In this document: positions 53,088 to 61,236 of the stretch, one piece after another | Layout of the letters: every line of letters starts with the position of its first letter | Numbering within the stretch: position 1 is the stretch's first letter | Assembly: GCA_902786545.1 (NCBI GenBank) | Contig: CADACU010000002.1 | Location: 1-64,000 of the forward strand | Reading direction: 5' to 3' | Origin: an uncultured Anaerovibrio sp. | GTDB taxonomy: Bacteria > Bacillota > Negativicutes > Selenomonadales > Selenomonadaceae | DNA: 64,000 nt | Program-made: the position numbers and the translations under genes | Notes under the pieces: generated by a model | Database searches by the model: none | Told to the model about the DNA's origin: nothing | What the model saw: the letters and a program-made list of their open reading frames with translations, nothing else

Positions 53088-54584
53088 ATGAATCTGACAC
53101 CATCGTTGGAAGAGTTTAAGGAATTAAGCAAAAAGGCCAATCTGGTAGCACTTAGTATGCCGGTTTCCACTGACCTTGATACCCCGGTATCTATCTTTTA
53201 CAAGCTGGTGGGCAATGAAAAGGGCTTTTTGTTGGAGTCGGCGGATGCTCATCAGAATTTTGGCCGGTTTTCCTTTATTGGAGCGGAGCCGTTTATCACT
53301 CTGCAGGTTTATCCAAAACGGCTGATGATTCAGGAAGAGGACAAAATGAAGGCGGTGGATGGCGATCCAGTGACGGCCATCAACAAGTATATGCAAGGCC
53401 TGAAAAGTGCCATTGGCAATCAGGAGCTTCCCTTGGCCAATGGTGGTGCGGTGGGGTATTTTAACTATGAGATTTCCGCCGTATTTGACCGGGTCCGGAA
53501 TGCACCGGTGGATGACGAGGATATGCTGGGCCAGTTTATGATATGCCGGGTCCTGATGGCCTTTGACCAGCAGAAAAATGTTTCCCAGCTGATATATTTG
53601 GCCAGTGTCAAGGAGGACCAATCGGCGGAGGAAGTCTACGAAAATGCAGTAAACAAAATGCAGGAACTGGCGGAAAAGCTCTATCAGCCGATAAAGACCA
53701 GCGAAGGCAAGACTACTGCCCGAAAGGAAAAGGTGGATTTTCTGAAAAAATACGGCAAGATGCCGGAGTCCTTTGCCAAAATCATTGAAAAGTGCAAGGA
53801 GTACATTATTGCCGGAGATATTTTTCAGGTGGTGCCATCCTGCCAGTTTAGGGAAAAGCTCACAAAACCAGCTTTTCATTTCTATCGGCGGCTAAGGCAG
53901 GTAAATCCGTCCCCATATATGTTTTATCTGAATTTCGGCAAAAAGAAATTTGTGGCCGCTTCTCCGGAAATGCTGGTCAAGGTGGCCGGCCAATATGTTT
54001 ATACCTATCCGATTGCCGGTACCCGCCGGCGGGGCGCCACGGAGGCTGAGGACAAGGAGCTGGCGGTGGAATTGAAAGCGGATATAAAGGAGTGCGCCGA
54101 ACATTCCATGCTGGTGGATTTGGCCCGTAACGATATTGGCCGTATCAGTGAACCGGGCTCAGTGGTGGTGACCAAGCTGCGGGAGGTGGAACGGTTTTCC
54201 CATGTGATGCATATGGTATCTGAGGTAATGGGCACATTAAAAACGGGAATTACTCCTATGGAGGTCTTGAAGGGCTGTTTTCCAGCCGGAACGGTAAGTG
54301 GGGCTCCCAAGCTTCGGGCCATGGAAATCATCCGGGAGCTGGAGCCGGTGCAACGGGGCGCTTATTCCGGTACTGTTGGTTATATGGATTTTTGCGGCAA
54401 TATGGATATGTGTATTACACTGAGGACTATGATAATAGACGGTGACAATGCCTTTATCCAGTCCGGAGCCGGCATCGTGTATGATTCCAAGGCGGACTTT
54501 GAGTACAATGAAATCCTGCAGAAATCCAAGGCGATGTTCAAGGTGGTAGAGGAGGTGGAGAACGATGTTGTTACTTTTAGATAA
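53088..54584 (+). CDS. trpE: Anthranilate synthase component I
   Basis: TrpE makes anthranilate from chorismate, with ammonia from TrpG. The 498-residue protein has GRFSFIGAEP in the N-terminal (tryptophan-binding) region, and the chorismate core motifs FQVVPSCQF, PSPYMFYLNFG, YPIAGTRRRG, CAEHSMLVDLARNDIGRI and FPAGTVSGAPKLRAMEII. TrpG overlaps its end by 20 bases. It is unusual to find trpE after trpA. Confidence 0.95.
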   Translation: MNLTPSLEEFKELSKKANLVALSMPVSTDLDTPVSIFYKLVGNEKGFLLESADAHQNFGRFSFIGAEPFITLQVYPKRLMIQEEDKMKAVDGDPVTAINKYMQGLKSAIGNQELPLANGGAVGYFNYEISAVFDRVRNAPVDDEDMLGQFMICRVLMAFDQQKNVSQLIYLASVKEDQSAEEVYENAVNKMQELAEKLYQPIKTSEGKTTARKEKVDFLKKYGKMPESFAKIIEKCKEYIIAGDIFQVVPSCQFREKLTKPAFHFYRRLRQVNPSPYMFYLNFGKKKFVAASPEMLVKVAGQYVYTYPIAGTRRRGATEAEDKELAVELKADIKECAEHSMLVDLARNDIGRISEPGSVVVTKLREVERFSHVMHMVSEVMGTLKTGITPMEVLKGCFPAGTVSGAPKLRAMEIIRELEPVQRGAYSGTVGYMDFCGNMDMCITLRTMIIDGDNAFIQSGAGIVYDSKADFEYNEILQKSKAMFKVVEEVENDVVTFR

Positions 54585-55134
54585 TTATGACTCCTTTACT
54601 TACAATGTGTATCAGCTGCTGTGTGAATTAGGGGCCGAGGTGGAGGTAATCCGCAATGACCAGATAACCGTGGCGGAAGTGGAAGCCAAAGGCTATGAAG
54701 GCATCGTGATTTCCCCCGGCCCGGGGGTGCCGGCTGATGCCGGTATTGCTGAGGAGCTTATCCGTTCATTGAAGGGCAAGGTACCCATTCTGGGCATTTG
54801 TCTGGGACATCAGGCCATTGGTGAAGTGTTTGGCGGTCAGGTGGTTGGCGCCGGTGAAATAGTTCATGGCAAAACCTCACCCATGAGTCATAATGGTAAG
54901 GGAATATATGAAGGCTTACCGCACACCGTAGAGGTGGGGCGGTACCATTCCCTGATTGTAGATCGGGACACCCTGCCGGATTGTTTGGAGGTTACCGCCC
55001 AACTGGCGGATGGGATGATTATGGGGCTGCAACACAAGGAATATCCTATTGCCGGTATGCAGTTCCACCCAGAATCCATTCTCACCCCGCTGGGGAAGGA
55101 AATGGTGAAAAATTTTCTCCAAAAATACATTTGA
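54565..55134 (+). CDS. trpG: Anthranilate/para-aminobenzoate synthase glutamine amidotransferase
   Basis: The 189-residue class I amidotransferase supplies ammonia to TrpE. Catalytic C79 lies in GICLGHQAIGE, and H168-P-E170 lies in QFHPESIL. In many bacteria the same subunit (PabA) also serves p-aminobenzoate synthesis, and with the folate cluster nearby it may be shared here. GGAGGTGGAG gives the ribosome-binding site inside trpE. A terminator follows; trpD is missing. Confidence 0.95.
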   Translation: MLLLLDNYDSFTYNVYQLLCELGAEVEVIRNDQITVAEVEAKGYEGIVISPGPGVPADAGIAEELIRSLKGKVPILGICLGHQAIGEVFGGQVVGAGEIVHGKTSPMSHNGKGIYEGLPHTVEVGRYHSLIVDRDTLPDCLEVTAQLADGMIMGLQHKEYPIAGMQFHPESILTPLGKEMVKNFLQKYI

Positions 55135-55166
55135 AAATTATCAGAATAAAATATTCCCTACGAAAA

Positions 55167-55202
55167 AATGACCGTTGTTATCTCCCTCAACGGTCATTTA
55201 TT
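55167..55202 (+). terminator. Intrinsic terminator after trpG
   Basis: AAATGACCGTTG pairs with CAACGGTCATTT around TTATCTCCCT, with TATTAT after it. It ends the trp operon, although the T-run is short. Confidence 0.8.
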
Positions 55203-55343
55203 ATGCTTAAATAAAAATACTAATAATATAAAGGATAAAGCGGAATAATATAGAATAAATTAAGTAAAATGGATAATGATGCTGTAAAGTTTTACATTGA
55301 TATAAAATACATAATTTGATAATAAATAATTTAATAATATGTA

Positions 55344-55372
55344 TTGGAATAATATTTATTTTTTGATATAGT
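55344..55372 (+). promoter_or_regulatory. Predicted hicAB promoter
   Basis: TTGGAA (55344-55349), 17 bp and TATAGT (55367-55372), 20 bases before the hicA start, in a strongly AT-rich stretch. Confidence 0.65.
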
Positions 55373-55391
55373 GTTAGAAGGATAGAATGAT

Positions 55392-55580
55392 ATGACGCCT
55401 AAAGAAATGGAGAGAAAATTAAAGCAGGATGGCTGGTATCTGGATAGTGTGGCAGGATCACACCACCATTATAAGCATCCAACGAAGCAAGGCAAAGTAA
55501 CGATACCGTTTCATTCAAAGCCCAAAGATTTAAATTCAAGGCTGGTAAAAGCTATTCTTAAGCAAGCAGGTTTAATGTAA
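55392..55580 (+). CDS. hicA: HicA-family toxin (mRNA interferase)
   Basis: HicA toxins are small mRNA-cleaving proteins of type II toxin-antitoxin systems. The 62-residue protein has the dsRBD-like fold: KEMERKLKQDGW, the catalytic His in GSHHHYKHP, TIPFHSKPKDLN and LKQAGL. Length is normal. It overlaps the start frame of hicB. AT-rich upstream DNA and isolation suggest acquisition. Confidence 0.93.
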   Translation: MTPKEMERKLKQDGWYLDSVAGSHHHYKHPTKQGKVTIPFHSKPKDLNSRLVKAILKQAGLM

Positions 55581-55597
55581 TGAGAGGAAGATATAGT

Positions 55598-56026
55598 ATG
55601 CTTAGTGTTTATCCTGCAATTTTTTATAAAGAACCGTCTGGTGGATATTCTGTTGTATTTCCGGATCTTAATCATTTAGCGACCTGTGGGGACGATATGC
55701 AGGAAGCGATGGAGATGGCAGTAGATTGTTTGGCGGGGTATTTGTTTATTGAAAAGATTGATGGCAACGAATTTCCAACGGCTACTCCTATAAGCCAGGT
55801 TGATCCATATTGTGAAGATGATACAGAAGAAGAAAGGCAGGTAGAGCGTTTTGTTAATCTGATATCTGTGGATGTGGAAGTTTATGCTAAAAAACATTTT
55901 TATAAATCAGTAAAAAGAACTGTTTCAATTCCCCAGTGGCTTAATAATCGTGCTATGGCGAAAAAAATCAATTTTTCAAAGGTTATGAAAAATGCACTAC
56001 TGAGGGAATTGGAAATAGCCCAATAA
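55598..56026 (+). CDS. hicB: HicB-family antitoxin
   Basis: The 142-residue antitoxin has an N-terminal partial RNase-H-like HicB fold (YPAIFYKEPSGGYSVVFPDL.. DMQEAMEMAVDCLAGYL, cut) and a C-terminal DNA-binding region (SIPQWLNNRAMAKKINFSKVM, cut) of the ribbon-helix-helix or HTH type. It probably binds HicA and represses the pair. ATG 55598 follows AGAGGAAG; ATG 55580 overlaps the hicA stop but has no clear site. A strong terminator follows. Confidence 0.9.
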   Translation: MLSVYPAIFYKEPSGGYSVVFPDLNHLATCGDDMQEAMEMAVDCLAGYLFIEKIDGNEFPTATPISQVDPYCEDDTEEERQVERFVNLISVDVEVYAKKHFYKSVKRTVSIPQWLNNRAMAKKINFSKVMKNALLRELEIAQ

Positions 56027-56059
56027 AATATTTGTTGATAAAAAGTAACGATATTATAA

Positions 56060-56088
56060 AAAACGCGACTGCAATGCAGTCGCGTTTT
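56060..56088. terminator. Bidirectional intrinsic terminator
   Basis: AAAACGCGACTGCA pairs with TGCAGTCGCGTTTT at 56060-56088, with A and T runs on both sides. It serves hicB and the convergent AI-2E gene. Confidence 0.9.
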
Positions 56089-56089
56089 G

Positions 56090-57121
56090 TTATTCAGCAA
56101 TTTCCGGCTTATCGGTTTGTTCCTTTAATGCCTGTTCACTGTGGTAGATATCCTCAATTAGGTGTTTTACCACTACAATGCAGGGAACGGCTAAAAACAT
56201 CCCTGCCGGGCCCAGCACCTCGCCACCGAATACCACGCCTAAAATAACCGTGAGGGGATGCAGATGGAGAGATTTGCCGACAATGCCCGGATAAACCACA
56301 TTGTGGTTTATCTGGGTCATAATCAGGTAGAAGCAGGCGGTCTGGATGATTAAAAATGGTGCATCAGTGGCTGTCAGCATAATACCGAATATAGAGGCGA
56401 TGGTTGGTCCCAGTACCGGAACAAATTCGCATATTCCCGATACTACCGCAAAAACGGAGGCATATTTTATGCCCATAATGGAAAAATAGGCATAAACAAC
56501 AATACCGGTTACACAGCACATCAGCAGCTGACTGCGGACATAAATTTGTAGAGAATTGAGTATGGAATTGAACAAGGTGAATATCCGGATTTTATCCTTC
56601 CGGGGAAACAGGGACGCCAAAAAATTCTTTACCGTCAGGCCGTCCTTTAACAGATAAAAGGTTACAAAAATGATGATAACAAAGTCAATGATTTTGTTAA
56701 AGGTGGATACAATGATGGATATGGATTTCCTTAAAATATTGGAGCCAATGGAGGCAATTTCTCCCCAGACATCATCCAGTCCCTGGTTAATGGAGGGGAA
56801 ATCCTGAATAATATGCATCTGCTGCAGATTTGTGGCCAAGGCTGGCAGCTCCCGAATAAAGCTGGAGACGGTTGGTACGAAGGAAACTGAAACTATGGAT
56901 GCAACACCCAAAAGAAGCAGCAGGAATATGCCCAGTACCAGTCCGGCGGCCAGTCCCCGGGGGAGCTTTTTGGCCAGCTTGTCTACAATGGAGCACAAAA
57001 GCAGCTGGATGAGCAGGGAAATGAAAAAGATAAAGGCAAATGCCGGAAAAAACCAAAAGGCCGATAATAGGACAATAAAGGTAACAGCCAATATAATTGA
57101 AGTTTGTCGCTGGGCAAACAT
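56090..57121 (-). CDS. AI-2E family transporter (PF01594)
   Basis: The 343-residue membrane protein has several hydrophobic helices (about residues 8-50, 58-80, 150-170, 205-330). The family signature region is at its C-terminus: NHNVVYPGIVGKSLHLHPLTVILGVVFGGEVLGPAGMFLAVP (cut). Some members export autoinducer-2, others transport ions, so the substrate is uncertain. The start ATG 57121 has TAGGAGGTATTC on the minus strand upstream. It lies convergent to hicB. Confidence 0.88.
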   Translation of the reverse strand: MFAQRQTSIILAVTFIVLLSAFWFFPAFAFIFFISLLIQLLLCSIVDKLAKKLPRGLAAGLVLGIFLLLLLGVASIVSVSFVPTVSSFIRELPALATNLQQMHIIQDFPSINQGLDDVWGEIASIGSNILRKSISIIVSTFNKIIDFVIIIFVTFYLLKDGLTVKNFLASLFPRKDKIRIFTLFNSILNSLQIYVRSQLLMCCVTGIVVYAYFSIMGIKYASVFAVVSGICEFVPVLGPTIASIFGIMLTATDAPFLIIQTACFYLIMTQINHNVVYPGIVGKSLHLHPLTVILGVVFGGEVLGPAGMFLAVPCIVVVKHLIEDIYHSEQALKEQTDKPEIAE

Positions 57122-57335
57122 TGAATACCTCCTAAATAGTGTGAAACGGTTAAATCGCTAATACAACTAATTGTAACATTATTTATCACTCATAGCCATA
57201 CATTCAGCCATAAAATGAAATAAGGTCCATCCCGAAGGGCATTACTTATTGGTCAGGGAACGGTTGCCTGTTGCCGGGTTTAGTTATATCATATATATTG
57301 TTTAGCAAAATAATAACATAATGAAGGAGAATAGT
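57122..57335. other. Intergenic DNA with fragments of the dispersed mosaic
   Basis: ATCCCGAAGGGCATT near 57230 and GGTTGCCTGTTGCCGGGTTT near 57254 repeat strings from the 39.9 and 24.4 kb islands. No gene is visible. The region ends with the GAAGGAGAA ribosome-binding site of the aminopeptidase gene. Confidence 0.5.
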
Positions 57336-58571
57336 ATGGAACAGCTTTTAAATAAATATGCAAAACTGGTGGTTTATACAGGTGTAAATATTCAGCCGGG
57401 ACAGCTGCTGGTGATAAATGCCCCAATAGAGTGTGCTGACTTTGCCCGTCGGGTAGCCAAGTTTGGCTTTGAAGCCGGCTGCAAGGATGTAAAAATCAAT
57501 TGGAGCGATGAAAAGTTTGCCAAAATTCGCTATGATGGGGCGGCGGCAGAGATTTTTGATGAGTTTCCCCAGTGGCGCTACGATATGTTTATGGATTTTA
57601 TGGATAAAGGAGCAGCCATCGTTTCTATTCACGCTTCGGATCCGTCCATTTTCAAGGATGTGGAGAAGGAGAAGCTGCAGCGGGCACAGATGGCCGCAGG
57701 TCAAGCATTGCTGGAATATCGCAAGGCCATTATGAATAATGTGCTGCGTTGGTGTGTGGTGTCCGTGCCAACACCGGCCTGGGCCACCAAGGTTTTTAGC
57801 GAGGCCGGGGATGAACAGGTGGCCGTGGACAAGCTGTGGCAGGCGATTTTTTCGGCAGTGCGGATTGACAAGGATAATAATCCGGTGAAGGATTGGGAAC
57901 AGCATATTGCTTTTATGAAGAAGGCTACGGATTTCCTCAATGGAGAACAGCTGGTGTCCTTGCATTATACCAATCGTTTGGGTACCGATTTGACCATAAA
58001 ATTGCCCAAGGGTCATATTTGGGCCGGGGGAGCGGAAATTGCTGCCGATAAGGTGACCTTCGTAGCCAATATGCCAACGGAAGAGGTTTATACCCTGCCG
58101 GAGCGCAGTGGTGTGGATGGGGTAGTGTATGCCTCCAAACCCCTTATATATCAGGGCAATGTGATTGACGGAATACGGCTGGTATTTAAGGAAGGCAAGG
58201 TGGTGGAATACAGTGCCTCCAAGGGGGAAGCTGTTTTGAAGCAGCTTTTGGATACCGACGAGGGGGCCAAGTATTTGGGGGAAGTGGCGCTGGTGCCGTA
58301 TGATTCACCAATTTCCAACAGCAATATCCTGTTCTATAATACCCTGTTTGATGAAAATGCTGCCTGTCATCTGGCCTTTGGCAAGGCTTATCCGACTTGT
58401 ATAGAAGGGGGCGAGGAGATGGACAGCGTGGAGCTGGTAAAAAATGGTGTAAATGACTCGTTGATTCATGAGGATTTTATGATTGGCACTGAGGATTTGC
58501 AGATTACCGGTACCCGGGCTGATGGCAGTACAATACAGATATTTGAGAATGGCAACTTTGTCGAGTTCTGA
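57336..58571 (+). CDS. M29-family aminopeptidase (AmpS/PepS-like)
   Basis: The 411-residue protein belongs to the thermophilic aminopeptidase (M29) family, which uses two metal ions and releases N-terminal residues. The family metal-ligand region is visible in the C-terminal half: GEVALVPYDSPISNSN, FDENAACHLAFGKAYPTCIEGG (cut) and NDSLIHEDFMIGTEDLQI with histidine and aspartate ligands. Start ATG 57336 follows AAGGAGAA; the 57321 codon overlaps this site. Confidence 0.9.
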   Translation: MEQLLNKYAKLVVYTGVNIQPGQLLVINAPIECADFARRVAKFGFEAGCKDVKINWSDEKFAKIRYDGAAAEIFDEFPQWRYDMFMDFMDKGAAIVSIHASDPSIFKDVEKEKLQRAQMAAGQALLEYRKAIMNNVLRWCVVSVPTPAWATKVFSEAGDEQVAVDKLWQAIFSAVRIDKDNNPVKDWEQHIAFMKKATDFLNGEQLVSLHYTNRLGTDLTIKLPKGHIWAGGAEIAADKVTFVANMPTEEVYTLPERSGVDGVVYASKPLIYQGNVIDGIRLVFKEGKVVEYSASKGEAVLKQLLDTDEGAKYLGEVALVPYDSPISNSNILFYNTLFDENAACHLAFGKAYPTCIEGGEEMDSVELVKNGVNDSLIHEDFMIGTEDLQITGTRADGSTIQIFENGNFVEF

Positions 58572-58598
58572 TAAGTAATGAATTTTTTCAATGGGAAG

Positions 58599-58638
58599 AA
58601 GAGAATGGTACAGTAATGTGCTATTCTCTTTATTTTTT
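58599..58638 (+). terminator. Intrinsic terminator after the aminopeptidase
   Basis: AAGAGAAT..GTACA and TGTGC..ATTCTCTT form an imperfect stem around GTAA, then TATTTTTTTA. Confidence 0.75.
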
Positions 58639-58769
58639 TATTACAATGAGGATAAATTTGTAATTTTTTTTGGATAATTGAATATTATGGTATAAATATT
58701 CAATTAAATGTGCTAAAATGTATGCAATTCGATGTTTTATGCTAAAAATTTGCTGGGGGTATGCAGCTG

Positions 58770-59465
58770 ATGAGTCAGTATTTTAATAAACAGGTTTTTA
58801 AAGCCGCCTGGCCGATATGCTTTGGTTATATACCTTTGGGAGTGGCTTGCGGTATATTGGGGCAGAAGGTAGGTCTGGATGCCTTTTTGATGGCCATGAT
58901 GTCCATTTTTCTATTTGCCGGCAGTGGTCAGTTTATTGCTTTGGCCATGATCGGGGCGAATACGGCTATTATTCCTATTATAGTGACTGTTGGTATAGTG
59001 AACCTTCGCCATATGTTGTATGGCTTAATTTTAAATCAGTATATTTCCAAAGAAAGCTTTCTTTATCGGCTTATTTATGCCCAGGAAATAGTGGATGAAA
59101 CCTTTGCGGTAAACAGTGTGGAATTTCAAAAAAGTAATTCCCAATGGACGCCGAAAAACGCCTTCGGTCTGAATTTTGTAGCCCATATGGGCTGGGTACT
59201 GGCCACTGTGGCTGGCGTGCTGTTAGGCAGTGCCATTTATATTGATACCGGACTGGTGAGCTATGCCCTGATTGCCATGTTTATCGGCCTGTGGTCCTTT
59301 CATTTCAAGACCTTCAAGCTGGTGGCTGTAGGGGTATTGGGGGGGATTTTGGCATTGGTGCTTTCCCTGTGGTTGGATAATATGTTGAATGTGGTGGTGG
59401 CTACTATTGTGGCGGCTATCGTTGGTGCAATGGTGGATAACGGGGATGAGGTGGACAAGAAATGA
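58770..59465 (+). CDS. azlC: AzlC-family branched-chain amino acid exporter subunit
   Basis: AzlC with AzlD exports branched-chain amino acids or analogues. The 231-residue protein has several hydrophobic helices and the family pattern FGYIPLGVACGILGQKVGL, FAGSGQFIALAMIG and VGIVNLRHMLYG. ATG 58770 lies ten bases after CTGGGGGT; ATG 58761 is closer than a normal spacing. It overlaps azlD by 4 bases. Confidence 0.9.
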   Translation: MSQYFNKQVFKAAWPICFGYIPLGVACGILGQKVGLDAFLMAMMSIFLFAGSGQFIALAMIGANTAIIPIIVTVGIVNLRHMLYGLILNQYISKESFLYRLIYAQEIVDETFAVNSVEFQKSNSQWTPKNAFGLNFVAHMGWVLATVAGVLLGSAIYIDTGLVSYALIAMFIGLWSFHFKTFKLVAVGVLGGILALVLSLWLDNMLNVVVATIVAAIVGAMVDNGDEVDKK

Positions 59466-59791
59466 GCTATAGTGACATTCTCCTGTGCATTTTTGGACTG
59501 TTTTGCACATCTTATATATCGAGAATATTGCCATTGGCGGTATTGGGGCGCCGTCCTTTGCCTACAGTATTGGCTTTGTGGTTAAAATATGTGCCTACCT
59601 CGGTTTTTGGCGCTTTGATTTTTGTATCGATTTTTGGGGACGCTTCCAGCGGATTTCGGTTTAGTTGGAGCAATATAGAATTTTTGGCGGCATTGTGCGT
59701 TATTCCGGTGGCTGCCAAAACCCACAGTTTAGCTTATAGCATTATTGTGGGCCTCACCGCCTATTGGTTATTACAGACTTATATGGGGTAA
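59462..59791 (+). CDS. azlD: AzlD-family transporter subunit
   Basis: The 109-residue membrane protein has three to four hydrophobic helices and the family pattern SYISRILPLAVLGRRPLP and LKYVPTSVFGALIF. It starts within the end of azlC, so the two are coupled. Confidence 0.88.
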   Translation: MSYSDILLCIFGLFCTSYISRILPLAVLGRRPLPTVLALWLKYVPTSVFGALIFVSIFGDASSGFRFSWSNIEFLAALCVIPVAAKTHSLAYSIIVGLTAYWLLQTYMG

Positions 59792-59839
59792 TTACATCCG
59801 GTGGATATACAGGGTATTTTTTCTATGTTATACATAATA

Positions 59840-59868
59840 TGGAAAAATTTTAGCGATTGCGTTATAAT
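59840..59868 (+). promoter_or_regulatory. Predicted miaB promoter, related to the repeat-family 3' half
   Basis: TGGAAA (59840-59845), 17 bp and TATAAT (59863-59868) reproduce the layout in the carbonic-anhydrase array, and the whole string ATGGAAAAATTT..TGCGTTATAAT is similar, but there are no upstream repeat hairpins. Confidence 0.6.
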
Positions 59869-59901
59869 ATCTTGTATGTTTTTTTGAGAGGATGTAATGA
59901 T

Positions 59902-61227
59902 TTGAGTTCAGATAAAAAGTACTTGAAGATGCTGACATATGGCTGTCAGATGAATTTCAGCGATGCCGAGCGGATGGAGGGGGAGCTGGCCAAAATTGGC
60001 TATACTTCCACTGAGGATATGGCCCAGGCGGACCTGATTATGATAAACACCTGCTGTGTGCGGGAAACAGCAGAGGACAAGGTTTACGGAAAAATAGGTG
60101 AAATAAAGAGCCTGAAGCGGAACAACCCGGACCTTATTTTGGGTATTACCGGCTGTATGGCGCAAAAAGAAGGGGAGAGGCTGATAAAGCGGGCTCCTCA
60201 TATTGACTTTGTGCTGGGAACCAATAAAATTCACGAGGTTGTGGCCACAGTTCAAAAGCTGGAGCAGTCTCAAATTAAGCATATTGTAGATACGGAAATT
60301 AACGAGTCGGAGATGCCGGAAAATATTTCCATTCACCGTAAAACTCCGTTGTCGGCCTGGGTGCCGATTATGTACGGGTGCAATAATTTCTGTACCTATT
60401 GCATTGTTCCGTATGTCCGGGGACGGGAACGCAGCCGTCTGCCGGAGGAAATTGTTGCTGAGGTGAAAGAAGCTGTTAAACAGGGCTACAAAGAGGTTAC
60501 CCTGCTGGGACAGAATGTTAATTCCTATGGCAAGGACCACCAAAAGGCTACCTTTGCCCAGCTGCTGGCCATGGTGGACAAGGTGGAAGGTATTGAACGG
60601 GTGCGGTATATGACCTCTCATCCAAAGGATTTAAGTGATGAGGTTATTGAAGTAATAAAAAATAGCCAGCATATCTGCAATCATTTCCATTTACCGGTGC
60701 AGTACGGCTCCAACAAAATTTTGAAGGCAATGAACCGGGTATATACGGTGGAGGCCTACAAAGAGCTTATCCACAAAATTAGGGCAGCAATGCCGGATGC
60801 CAGCATCACTACTGATTTGATTGTGGGTTTTCCGGGGGAAACTGAGGAAGATTTCCGGCAGCTGTTGGATTTTCTGACGGAAATTCGTTATGATCAGGCC
60901 TACACCTTCATTTATTCCAAGCGGTCCGGTACACCAGCGGCAGAAATGGATGAGCAGGTGGATGATGAATTAAAGCATGATCGGTTGAACCGGCTGATGG
61001 AATTGCAGAACAAGATCAGCCTGGAGAAAAATCAGGCTTTACAGGACAAGGTGCTGGAGGTAATGGTGGAAGGCCCTAGTGCCAATGATGACAAGGTGTG
61101 GTCCGGCCGCACTACTACCAACAAGCTGGTGCTTTGGCCATATCAGGGCCGGGAGCAGCCGGGGGATTTTGTAAATGTAAGGATTTGTCAGCCACAGACC
61201 TGGGTCCTGAAGGGCGAGCTGGAATAG
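59902..61227 (+). CDS. miaB: tRNA-2-methylthio-N6-dimethylallyladenosine synthase
   Basis: MiaB is a radical-SAM enzyme adding methylthio to A37 of tRNA. The 441-residue protein has the UPF0004 cysteines C15 (YGCQMN), C51 (NTCCVRE) and C85 or so (TGCMAQ), the radical-SAM cluster C160-x3-C164-x2-C167 (CNNFCTYC), and a C-terminal TRAM domain. TTG 59902 is chosen (GAGAGGA upstream); the 59857 frame adds a hydrophobic extension without a site, and ATG 59926 would be too short. Confidence 0.95.
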   Translation: MSSDKKYLKMLTYGCQMNFSDAERMEGELAKIGYTSTEDMAQADLIMINTCCVRETAEDKVYGKIGEIKSLKRNNPDLILGITGCMAQKEGERLIKRAPHIDFVLGTNKIHEVVATVQKLEQSQIKHIVDTEINESEMPENISIHRKTPLSAWVPIMYGCNNFCTYCIVPYVRGRERSRLPEEIVAEVKEAVKQGYKEVTLLGQNVNSYGKDHQKATFAQLLAMVDKVEGIERVRYMTSHPKDLSDEVIEVIKNSQHICNHFHLPVQYGSNKILKAMNRVYTVEAYKELIHKIRAAMPDASITTDLIVGFPGETEEDFRQLLDFLTEIRYDQAYTFIYSKRSGTPAAEMDEQVDDELKHDRLNRLMELQNKISLEKNQALQDKVLEVMVEGPSANDDKVWSGRTTTNKLVLWPYQGREQPGDFVNVRICQPQTWVLKGELE

Positions 61228-61236
61228 GAGTCAATC

